From: Nelumbo lutea
Lineage: Eukaryota; Streptophyta; Magnoliopsida; Proteales; Nelumbonaceae
Assembly (NCBI GenBank): GCA_022828595.1
Contig: JAKGHH010000003.1
Location: forward strand, 99,719,583-99,783,582
Direction: 5' to 3'
DNA length: 64,000 bases
Both the position numbers and the translations under genes were made by a program. The notes beneath the pieces were generated by a model. That model saw nothing but the letters and a program-made list of their open reading frames with translations, did not search any database and was not told the origin of the DNA. Positions within the stretch are counted from its first letter, which is position 1. Each line of letters begins with the position of its first letter. This document shows positions 37,101-49,100 of this stretch, in pieces.

Positions 37101-40100
37101 ATGAACTGGCTAATGCAACTGACAACATACGGAATATCTGGCCTAGTCATGCATAGGTACAGAAGCTTCCCAAGAAGTCTCTGAAAGACCCCTTTGTCTT
37201 CCAACAAAGTTCCATCCGAAGCTGAAAGTTTGTGACTCATATCAATGGGAGTTGCAGCTGGTCTTGCACCCAGTTTTCCAGTTTCAGACAACAAATCAAG
37301 AACATATTTCCTTTGGAAAATAAGAATCCCATCCTTGGATCTGGCAACTTCTATGCCAATGAAGTATCTCAGCTCCCCCATATCCTTAATCTCAAATTCT
37401 GTACGGAGGAAAGACTTAAGAGCCAGAATGCCTGAGGCATTATCACCAGTCACTATAATGTCATCAACATACACAATGAGATACACTGCTAGAGATCCAC
37501 TTTTCTTTACAAACAAAGTATGATCTGACTGTGTCTGAACATAGCCGAATTTAACAAGTGCAGCTCTAAATCTCTCAAACCAGGCTCTAGGAGATTGTTT
37601 GAGACCATAAAGTGATTTTTTCAATTTACATGCATTTCCTTGCATATCTTTCCCATACTTTCCTGGAGGAAGACACATGTAGACCTCCTCATGTAAGTCA
37701 CCATTTAGAAATGCATTCTTTACATCTAACTGATAGAGAGGCCAATCAAAGTGAACTACCAGAGATAAAAGAACCCTCATAGATGTCATCTTGGCAACAG
37801 GGGCAAAAGTCTCTAGGTAGTCAATCTCATATGACTGTGTGTAGCCTTTTGCAACAAGTCTGGCCTTGTACCTCTCAATAGTTCCATCAGCCCTGTATTT
37901 AATGGTAAAGACCCACTTGCACCCAATTGGATCCTTCCCTTCAGGCAAATCCACCACCTCCCAAGTACTATTTGCATGTAGAGCATCCATTTCAGTCTTC
38001 ATGGCATCTCTCCATTCTGGAATCCCAAGAGCTTCTAAGACAGACCTAGGAATGGGGTTAGAAGCAACAGAAGAGAAGTAGGCAAAATATGAAGGAGAAA
38101 GCAGGTCATAAGAAAGGTGTTTGGAAATGCAGTGTGCAGTACACTTCCGCTTCCCTTTCCTAACAGTAATGGGGACATCAAGGTCTGGGAAGGATGATTC
38201 CAAAGGAGCTGAAGCAGTACCTGTTATCTCATCTGTGATTGGGAATGTATGAGCCTCATCTGTTGTAAGGGAAACTACTTGCACATTCCTGGATCTTTGC
38301 CTTTGATACACTTTGGGATTATGGGTAGGACGAGGAGGTAAAGAAATAGGGGCACTAGGACAAGAGGTATGAAGTGATTGATCATCCTTTGATTCATTTG
38401 GTGAGGATACAGGTTTGTCAAGAGGGTCAACTGGGATAGGAAGAGGAAGGGAAAAAACTTGTGACAGACTCTCCCCCTGTGGACAATGTCCTTCCTGAGA
38501 GGAACCATAAAAAGGAGAAAGTTCATCAAAGGTAAACATCCATAGAAACATGTTGGGTGCCAGTCTTTGGATCAAAACAACAATAACCCTTTTGTGTGGG
38601 GGAGTAACCAAGGAAGATACATTTGTGAGCTTTCGGTTCAAACTTATGTCTCTGCACACTTGGAATGTGAACATGGCAGGTACAACCAAACATACGAAGA
38701 GGAATTGGGAAGAGATCCTTGTCTGGATGAAGAAGACGGAAGGGGGATTTAAACCCTAAAACCTTGGATGGCATACGGTTTATGAGATAGGTAGCAATAA
38801 GTACAGCATCACCCCAAAATCTTGTGGGAACATGTGAGGCAAACAAAAGGCTCCTTGCAACTTCAACAATATGTCTATTTTTCCTCTCAGCAACTCCATT
38901 TTGTTTAGGGGTTCTAACACAGGACCTTTGATGAATAACCCCCATGTCAAAGAGATACAAGGATAAACTCTTCTCAAAATACTCTTTTGCATTGTCAGAT
39001 CTGAAAACCTTAATTCTGGTATCAAATTGAGTTAAAACAAGCTCATGAAATTGCCTCACAAGTCTTGGGACTTCATCCCAGGATTTCATTAAATATATCC
39101 AAGTGAATCTAGAAAAGTCATCAATAAACAGGATAAAATATCTATAACCCCCCATAGAGGATAAGTTGTAAGGCCCCCACACATTCGAGTGCACAATATG
39201 AAAAGGAAAAGAGGATCTTTTATTACTCACAGGATAATTTTTTCTACAATGCTTTGACAACTGACAGGACTCACAATTGAGACAGGACACACTGACTCCC
39301 TTAAACAGTTTGGGAAACAAATGACTTAAAGCAGAAAAAGGTAAATGACCCAACCGGCAATGACTCAACATAATTTGACTGACAGACTCTGGAAAAGTAG
39401 AACCAAAAGCAACATTCTTGGGATCATCAAAGCATTGGCCAGGGGTGTCGAGCAAGTATATTCCATTCGCTTCATGGCCATTCCCAATCACCTTCTGAGA
39501 CTTCAGGTCCTGAAACACACAGTGAGAAGGGAAAAATGTTACACAACAATTCAATGATTTGGTCAAGCTACTTATAGATAATAAGTTGTTATTTAATTTA
39601 GGCACATGAAGAGTGGAAGATAAGAGTAAGGAGTCTGTAGCCTTGACAATTCCCTTGCCGGAAATAGGGGCAAGAGAACCATCAGCTAAGGTGATTTTGT
39701 CACGGCCAGGAAGTAAATCATATGAAACAAATAAAGTGGAAAGGTTGGTCATGTGATCAGAAGCACCTGAGTCTATGATCCAAGGGGTTTTGTGTTTACC
39801 TGAGGTGGATGCATGATTAGCAGAAGCCCTTATACCTGAGTGAGCAAATGCGGTGGTGGTTGGACTTCCAGAAGGGTTAGATGATGAAGTTACACCTTCA
39901 AGTTGGCTGATCATCTTTCCAAACTTCTCATATTCAGCTTTCATGGCTGCCAACTGTGCACTGGTAGACTCAACCTCTGTATCTGTGCTTGTGGTTGCAT
40001 GTGCACTTCCTGTCTTTCTACTATCATTCTTCTTCTAGAATCTGATAGGAACAAGATTTGGATGCAATTTCCAGCACTTGTCCTTTGTGTGTTTCGGCTT

Positions 40101-43100
40101 CTTACAATATTCACACACCACCTCCTTTTTTCCTGTGCCACTGTGAGCTCTTGTAACCCCTTTGGGTTTAATTCCCATATTTGCAAAATGATCATTGATA
40201 CTGACTCCTTGAACTTGCACTTGCCTCCTACTTTCTTCACTGCTGACCAAAGCATATGCTTGTGACAATGAAACATCTTCCTTGGACAAGATGTTTTGCT
40301 TTGTAATGTCATATTCAGAGTTCAGCCCTGTCAAGAACTCAAAGACCCTATTCCTTTCAACCAATTTCCTGTATGTTTCAGCATCCTTGAGGGTATCCCA
40401 TGTCACAGCCTCTATCAAATCAATCTCTTGCCATAGAGATTTCAGAGTTGAGAAGTATTTTGCAAGTGACTTCTCCCCCTGCCTTAGATTCTTCACATTA
40501 CTTCTCAGTTTATAGGCTCTGGCAACATTCAACTTCTGGGAGTAAGTTTCTGCAACACTATCCCGGATTTCTTTAGCCGAGTTCATCCATAGATAATGTT
40601 GGCTAATCTGTGGCTGCATTGAGTTCACAAGCCACCCAATCACTATGTAATTCTCCTGCACCCATTTCTCATAAGAGGGATCCTCCTCTGGGGGAGCTTT
40701 CTTGCTCCCAGAGATAAACCCCCACTTTCCTCTACTGCAAATATGAATTTTTACGGATTGTGACCAGGCCAAATAATTGGTTCCATCCAATTAACTGTAG
40801 TTACAACCAACAAGGAATCAGTTGTAGTTCCCAAATTATGTCCATATTCAGCAGTGCTCTTGTTCTCAATTTCTAAGAAGTCCATTATGTAACAACTTCA
40901 ATTAGGGTTTCGGCAAGCCTTCCAAAAGTGACCTGATTTCAAAGAACTCAGATTGGGTTGAAACAATAGCAAACACAGCAACACACAAACTCAGTTCAGA
41001 TCTGACAGCCGTGAGAACCAAGTTCAGTGGCAACACTTTCAAGGAGAAGAAACCCTGATTCAGTCTTCAAGGAACAACCAGACGGACTCCAAACAATATG
41101 TATCCTTGGTTCCCAACAATAATTTCCCAAGGAGAACAAAAAATACAGTCCACAGTACCTAAGAGGACCTTTTACAAACACTATGTATGCAACAATCAAC
41201 ACTTTACTTTTAACTCAGCAGAAATCACTTCAAGAACACTCCGTCTAGGTCCAAGAAGTAGCTGAACTAAAGTAGAGGCTTGTACCACTTAGTTTAGATC
41301 GGTTTTCAGCAGTTTTGGAAGTCCAATAACAGCCGAACCACACTTCCAGAATAACCCAGAAATTTCTGAGTAGAATCAGTCCAGTAACAATAGGTCGAAT
41401 GGAGGTGTGCTTTGAATGCTTTAACAGTCCTCCCAAATAACAAAATAACTCAGCAAATAACTGAGAAAACAACTTATAGTATCTCTGGTCTGAACTTCAA
41501 ACCTGGCCGAACAGTTTGCTCTCTGAGCTAGCTTCGAAATCCCCTTTTTCTGATTTCAAATCAGGCTGGAAAACTTGCTCTTTGATTCTTTCTGGTCACC
41601 GAACCCTTCTCCAAGTGTATAGAAACTTGGGCACACTCCAATGACCTCCAAGAACCAGGCGAATGACTGTAAACATTCAGCCCTAGAACCTCCTCATGCA
41701 GTTGGCTGAACTAGAACCACATGAGGGACACGCCAAGCAATGACCCGCTCTGATACCAAGTTGAAAACAATTCACTTGATGTATGGAACTGTTTGAGATT
41801 AGATGCAAAACAGAAACTAAACAAACAAGAGAGGAAGGGAAGAGAGAGAGCTGGCGGCAATGAGTGTTAGAGAGTGAGAGTTTCGAACTTAACCTCACTC
41901 TAACACTCTAAACATTTTACTAAGGTGTTAATTTTTGATAAATTACAGAGAGGCCCTTGAGTGGGCAGAAAAATACAAAAAAACAGAACATTAGAGTATG
42001 GGCCCAGAATAAGGCCCATAACAAAGAGAAACATAACAACATGAAATGAGAGTCTATGGGCCATTCGGCCCATCTCCTCTACATGATTCAAATCTTGGTT
42101 ACCAACTTATTAGGAGTTAAACGGCTATGATTAATCTATGGTCTTTATCCTCGTTATCTATGCCATGATTTTTGTAATTTCCAGTGCATATATTAGCATC
42201 CTTATGTGGCTTCCTTTCTCACTTCTTGCTCCTCACCAACATGCTTCCTTTGAAAGCTGAACCACTGTAGTCGAAGTAGTGGAGAAGAGGAGAAGAAGAA
42301 GAGATGCTGAAATGTCGAACTGTACTTGCAGTCGACCATGCCTTTATTTATATATATAAGTGAAGTACAAAGTACAAGAAATTACTAGGATACCCCTGAT
42401 TAGTGATGGGACACCCAGAAGACTTAAGACATAAACAAGATTCGGCCCATTAGTAAAGGCCCAGTTACAAGATAAGATTAACATAAGAATGGGCTAATAG
42501 GAATCCTTATCAGTCGAACACACTCAAGCCTTCTAACATATCATTCTAACACCCCCTCAAGCTAAACATGGATATCAATCATGTTTAGCTTGCCAAGTAT
42601 GTCCTTGAACTTTGTAGTTACCAGCCCTTTTGTTAATACATCTGCAATCTGCATTTCTGATGGAGTATAAGGCACACAGAGTTCCCCTGAAACAATTCTC
42701 TCTCTTACAAAGTGTTGATCAATTTCAATATGTTTTGTCCTGTCATGTTGTACTGGATTATTGGCAATGTTGATAGCAGCTTTATTATCACAATACAACT
42801 TGAGAGGACCTTCAGTCTTGATACCAAGCTCATTAAGGAGAGTTCTGAGCCATAAGAGTTCAACAACCCCGTGTGCCATTGCTCGGTATTCTGCTTCTGC
42901 ACTTGATCTAGCCACAACATTCTGCTTCTTACTGCGCCATGTGACTAGGTTTTCTCCCAAGAATGTACAGTAACCTGAGGTTGACTTTCTGTCTCCAACA
43001 GCCCAATCAGCATCAGTGTAGGCTTCAATTCCAAGTCTGCTGTTCTTCCTGAATAGAATTCCTTTCCCTGGGCAAGTTGTCAAGTATCTTAGAATTCTTT

Positions 43101-46100
43101 CCACTGCTCTCATATGAGGAGTCTTTGGTGAGTGCATGAATTGACTGGCAACATGCACTGCATAGGCAATGTCTGGCCAAGTGAGGGATAGGTATATCAG
43201 TTTTCCTATCAATTTTTGGTACCTTTCCTTATCACAGTATTCCTCACCCATTGATTCTTGTAATCCATGGTTCGGTTCTATTGGTGTGTTTGCTGGCCTG
43301 CACCCCATCATGCCTGTTTCTTCTAGGAGATCTAGCACATATTTTCATTGACATATGTAGATTCCTTCTCTTGATCTAGCAACTTCAATCCCGAGAAAAT
43401 ATTTCAGATTTCCCAGGTCCTTGATCTCAAATTCTGAAGCTAAGAACTCCTTCAGTCTCTTCATCTCTTTCACATCATTTCCAGTAATCACCATATCATC
43501 CACATAAACAATGAGAGTTGTAAGTTTTTCATCCTGTCTCCTTGTAAACAATGTATGATCCGCACTGCTCTGAGTGTACCCCACTTTCTTCATGGCCGTA
43601 CAAAGTCTCTCAAACCATGCCCGGGGAGATTGCTTCAAACCATACAAAGCTTTCCTTAGTTTACACACCTTCTTTCCAACATTATATCTAGATGGGGGTT
43701 CCATGAATGCCTCTTCATGTAGATCACCATTAAGAAAAGCATTCTTCACATCTAGCTGGTTCTCAAGAGAATTTTGCAGCTAATGACAGTAGAACCCTGA
43801 TTGTGTTGAGATTTGCTACCGGGGCAAAGGTTTCCTTGTAGTCAATTCCTTCCTTTTGTGTAAAACCCTTTACCACAAGTCTGGCCTTGTATCTTTCAAT
43901 TGACCCATCTTCCCTGTGTTTTACTGTGAATACCCACTTGCACCCAACAGTGCCTTTCCCTTCTAGCAGGTCCACCAATTCCCATGTTCTTGCTTTCATT
44001 AGGGCTTTCATCTCTTCATTCATGGCTTATTTCCATCTTGGATCAGATACCGCCTCTGAATATCTGGAAGGGACACATACAAAGGAAAGAGCAGGCACAA
44101 AGGAATGATAGGCAGGTGATAAATGTGAGTAAGAGACATAATCAGCTATGGAATGCCGAGTGGTGCAAGAACGAACAGGCTTACAGAGAGCAATGGGAAG
44201 ATCCAAATCTGAATTGAGAGTTAGAATTACCTTAGATTGCAGAGACAGATTGATCTGAGTCCAACTGGTTGCAATCATGAGGTTGAGGGCCCTTTTCTTC
44301 TACTGTATGTAAGTATCTCTTTCTCTTGTCTGTTGGGGTCATCAAGAGCATCAGCTGAAGCTGGAGATGTAACTGGCACAGCGGGAGTCTCACTAGGTCG
44401 ACCCGGAATGGTACAGCTAGGAGTAGTGGAAAGTGATGAAAGGGGAACAAAAAAAGAGGGAGAATGAGAATCCTCTTCCATCCCACTAGTCTCCCCCTGA
44501 AGAGGATTCTGAGAAGATTGGAAATAGGATTGAAACTCAAAAAAGACTACATCTCTGGTGACATATTTTTTCTTGGAGACAGGATCATAACACTTATACC
44601 CCTTTTGCGTAGGAGAGTAACCCCAAAAAATTCCCTTTGTAGCCTTAGGATCCAGCCTGGTTTTCTTTGGATCCTTCACATGTATGAAGCATGTACATCC
44701 AAAAACCCGTGGGGGAAGAGGAAATAAAGGAAGAGTGGGACACAACACAGAGAAAGGGGTCTTCATACCCAGTACCTTAGATGGCATCCGATTTATCAAG
44801 TATGATGCAGTGAGAACAGCTTGAGACCAATATTGCTTGGGCACATTGTGCTGGAAAAGTAGAGCTCGAGCTGTCTCCATTAAGTGCCTGTTCTTGCGCT
44901 CAGCAACTCCATTTTGCTGAGGGGTGTACGCACATGATGATTGATGCAACATGCCTTCGTCTTCCATGAATGAGTTCAGGGATCTTTCAAAATATTCAGC
45001 TGCATTGTCTGAACGGAATTGCTTGATCTTTTTATCAAATTGTGTTTCAACCATCTTGCAAAACATCATAGTTATCCGCGGAACTTCATCACGTCCTTTC
45101 AACAGATAAATCCAAGTGCACCGAGAATAATGGTCAATAAAACTGATAAAATAACGGAAGCCATCAATGGAGACAATGGATGAAGGACCCCAAACATCAT
45201 AATGGACCAAATCAAAAGGGGCTTGAATTTCATTACTAGAAATTGGATACATTGATCTGCATTGTTTTGACATTTGACACACATCACAAACTAAACTTTG
45301 ACTCGGAATGCCCTTACATAAATCGGGAAACAACATTGTTAAAGAAGAAAAAGACAAATGACCTAGCCTAGCATGCCACAAGTGCAGCCTAGCTCTTGAC
45401 TCCACACTTTCTGGACTAATAGTAGCAGGAGCTTGCAGTGTTGAACTGACATCTGCATCAAAATAGTAGAGGCCCTCGTACTCATGACCACTCCCAATCG
45501 TTCTCCTCGTCAATCTATCCTGGAAAACACAATGAGAGGGGAAAAGGTTATACTGCAGTTCAAATTTCTTGTAAGCTTTGAAACAGACAACAAATTTGAT
45601 GTAAGACTAGGAACATGTAATACTGATTTAAAAGAGAGATCCTTGCTTAGGTCAACCACTCCCTTTCCCGAGATGGTGGAGAGGGACCCATCAGCTACTG
45701 TCATCTTATCCTGGCTAGACAATAAATGATATGAGGAGAATAATGAGGACATATGTGTCATATGGTCAGTGGCTCCTGTCAATCACCCAAGAGCTAGAAT
45801 TAATGGAACTAGTTGCACTAAATGCAGAGGTTGTACCTGATTTGGCAAGTGAGGTGGAAGCTAAAGGATTGTTCTTCAGATGGGCAAATGCCCGGCTGAG
45901 AACCTCTACCTCAGTAGCTGTAAAGCCCAAGGTACTTGGTCCAGAGGAATCATCAATCTGCTTTGTGGTGGAAGAGGACACTGCCTGAGTACTCTGTGAG
46001 ATGTCACTACTATTGTTGGTGGCAAGATTCCCACTTGCTGCGTGGCCTTTATGTTCCATTTTTTCCTTTCTCAGAGCAACTGGCTTCAGATGAGGGTACA

Positions 46101-49100
46101 AGACCCAACATTTCTCCTTTGTGTGTTTCTCACCACCACAATGGGTACACTTGAGGGACTTCTTGTCTGAAAATCTGCTTCCCTTAGTGGAGACTAAAGC
46201 TGAATGTTCCCCAGATAATTTTGTTGCTTGTGTCTGGGAGTCAACCTGCATCTCCTTTCTCCTTACTTCTTCATTCCTCACCAGGTAGTAAACATGATGA
46301 ATCTCAGGTAATTCATCTCTTCCTAGAATCTGTGACCTTACACCTTCATATATAGGGTCTAAGCCTGCCAGGAACTTGAAGGCTCTGCCCTCCTCAATCT
46401 GCTTGTCTTGCCTCTCCTTATCCCTAGCATTTTCCCAATCCAAAATCATGTGATGGTCAAGCTCTTCCCAGAGACCTTCCAGTGTTGCAAAGTATGTTGC
46501 CACAGACATGTCTCCTTGCCGTAGGGCTGCAATGTCTTGGTTCAGTCTGTAGATTCTAGCATTATTCTTCTTTTGGCCATATGTCTTAGATACTTTCTCC
46601 CAGATTTTAGTGGCTGTAGGAAAATGATGAACAGTTCTGGCCACCCGAGGAGTCATGGAGGCCAGCAACCAAGACATAATTGTGGCATTTTCCTTGCGCC
46701 ACACAGTGTATTCAGGGCTGCTGATTTCTGGTTCCTTTTTATCTCCATCCAAATAGCCTGTGAGGTCACGAGAGGTAATAAACAGTCTTGCTGAGACAGA
46801 CCACTCTCTAAAATTATACTCATCCAATAGCACACTTGTAATCTGCAAGCTATGCAGATTAGGGTTCTCCAGGTTTGAGGACCTTATAACAGGTCTGTTA
46901 TCTTTAGAAGAAACTTCACCGGATAGTGATGACATCTTAACTTCGGTCAAGAAGTAGTTCACAGTACTGTTGGTGGTTCTAGTTAGGGCTGGCCGAAGTA
47001 GTCACAGAGTTCACAGTGCTGATAGCACACCAGATAGGCTCTTCACTTGGACTAAACCAGTTCGGGTACAGAGGCAAGGAAAAAAAAATTCTGTAACTGA
47101 ACCAGTTCACAGAGCTGGAGTAGGGCTGGTAACCAACCTGGAAATGATCTGTAACTGAAGTCACCACAGTTCTGTAAAGGTTTTTCTGAACCAGTTCTGA
47201 TGCAGGTTCTGATTAGCCGAAGTAACCTCAGCAGGTCCTGACAGCTCGCAACACAGTTTCAGACTTGCCGAGACTGTCACAGTTCTGAAACAGCTCTGTT
47301 ACAGCAGCAAAAAAAATGTTCTGGGCTGGTAACCGACCTGTGCTATGTCGACTCCACTTGAACTTCGAGTACTGCTACTGTAAAGGGAGTTTCCCCTCCT
47401 TACAAACAACACTATGACTGCTGAAATCAGTCCTCAACTAGGTCTGTCCTATACAGACCTCTTCTTAGCAGCCGAATAGCTGCTAACTACTAGAAACTAG
47501 TAGGACTCCAGCTTCAGGGTCTTACCTCCCTTGCGCCCTACAACTAAGGGAAACCCTAGGTCGAACCTTGTGTTGTTCTCCTGCAACCCTAGGGTTTCAC
47601 AGCAGCAACCCAGATAAAAAAAGAAGAAATACCGCAAGAAAGAGGAGATGGCGTCGGCAGTAACCAGGAGAGTGCTCAATGCTCTGATACCATGAAAGCT
47701 GAACCACTGTAGTCGAAGTAGCAGAAGAGGAGAAGAAGAGATGCTGAAATGTCGAACTGTACTTGCAGTCGACCATGCCTTTATTTATATATATAAGTGA
47801 AGTACAAAGTACAAGAAATTACTGGGATACCCCTGATTAGTGATGGGAGACCCAGAAGACTTAAGACATAAACAAGATTAGGCCCATTAGTAAAGGCCCA
47901 GTTACAAGATAAGATTAACATAAGAATGGGCTAATAGGAATCCTTATCAGCCGAACACACTCAAGCCTTCTAACATATCATTCTAACATCCTTATTCCTA
48001 GATATGAAGCACATCTAATAAAGTGGCCTTCCTCATTCTCAGGGTAGCTGAACATGAATTTCATTACAAATGCTCTCTATAACTTTTGAAGTTCTTGACT
48101 GTCTTTGTTTCCCAGAAAATGGTGAAGACATACAAGTACTGCGATATGAGAATGGGCAAAAGTATGATCCACACTATGATTACTTTGTTGATAAGGTTAA
48201 TATTGCTAGGGGCGGGCACCGCATTGCCACTGTACTTTTGTATCTCACTGATGTGACAAAAGGTGGTGAAACAGTGTTTCCCTCAGCAGAGGTTGGTTAA
48301 AGCATTCTCAAATTTTGTTTCTATTCCAACTGCAGGGGCTGTTTATTCTATTACTGTTTAATATTTGTTTATGGAGTTTCTTACCAGTGTTAGATGCTAA
48401 AATTGTCATTTGTGGATGCCTTTTTCCAAGTACTGTTTGCTGGTTTGTCCTATGATGCATCCTACCACATGGATGCTGGTATTAAGGTTATACCTTCAAT
48501 GACAAAAGTGCTGGAGTTGCATTTATCATAGTTCTGATTTTCTGATTGTGAGCCAACTATTGCAATTATGAACCATGTTCACTGGGATTAGAACAACTCA
48601 AGACCGAAAAGCATGTCATTCAGGGTGCTGCATGGGCATGTGGTATATTTAGAATATTGCCATTACCAAAATATATTTTAACGAATAAAAGGAAATTACC
48701 CATTGTTGGTCCCAGCTATCCAGGGTCTTGGGAAAGGTGAAGTTAAATGTTTAAATGTTACGAAGTTTCATTTAGTCTGGGAAGATAATTGTTAAAAAAG
48801 TGATACTTGGCTTAAAAAAAAAAAAAACATAGATGCATGGTATCAGCATACTCTTATGCGTCCACATAGGTACCTACCTATACACAGTTTTCTGGACATA
48901 CATCACTTCGGTAAAAAAAGTAAAAGATTTTGTTTATCCATTAAATTAGATTTAATAAAATAATATAATGAAGCCATGAATTAGAATAATAAATAAATCA
49001 ACTTGAGGAGCTCAAAGGGACAAACCTGGAATTTTTTCTTTTCCTTTTTGTTCTGTTAGGGAAGTTCTTTGACTGTGCAAGGATTCTTATCATTTCTTTA

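Larger units (their letters stand above)
36180..42083 (-). mobile_element. Copia 3, antisense, both LTRs, TSD tgatt
   Basis: LTRs 36180-36508 and 41759-42083 are about 95% identical by eye. The TSD tgatt is at 36175-36179 and 42084-42088. On the minus strand the LTR starts TGTAGAGGAGATGGG, the primer site is at 41747-41758 (complement tggtatcagagc) and the purine tract is complementary to 36509-36520. gag and pol are nearly open, with about three lesions. Confidence 0.95.
42251..47988 (-). mobile_element. Copia 4, antisense, both LTRs, TSD tcctt
   Basis: LTRs 42251-42551 and 47693-47988 start tgaaagctgaacc and end ttctaaca on the + strand and differ at about seven sites. The TSD tcctt is at 42246-42250 and 47989-47993. 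The primer site is the complement of 47681-47692 and the purine tract is complementary to 42552-42563. It shows the smallest LTR divergence of the elements here, so it is probably the youngest LTR insertion. Several frame breaks in pol. Confidence 0.95.

Noticed and set aside
36521..38689. 722-codon frame as a host gene
   Set aside because: It is Copia RT and RNase H, bounded by Copia LTRs; not a host protein.
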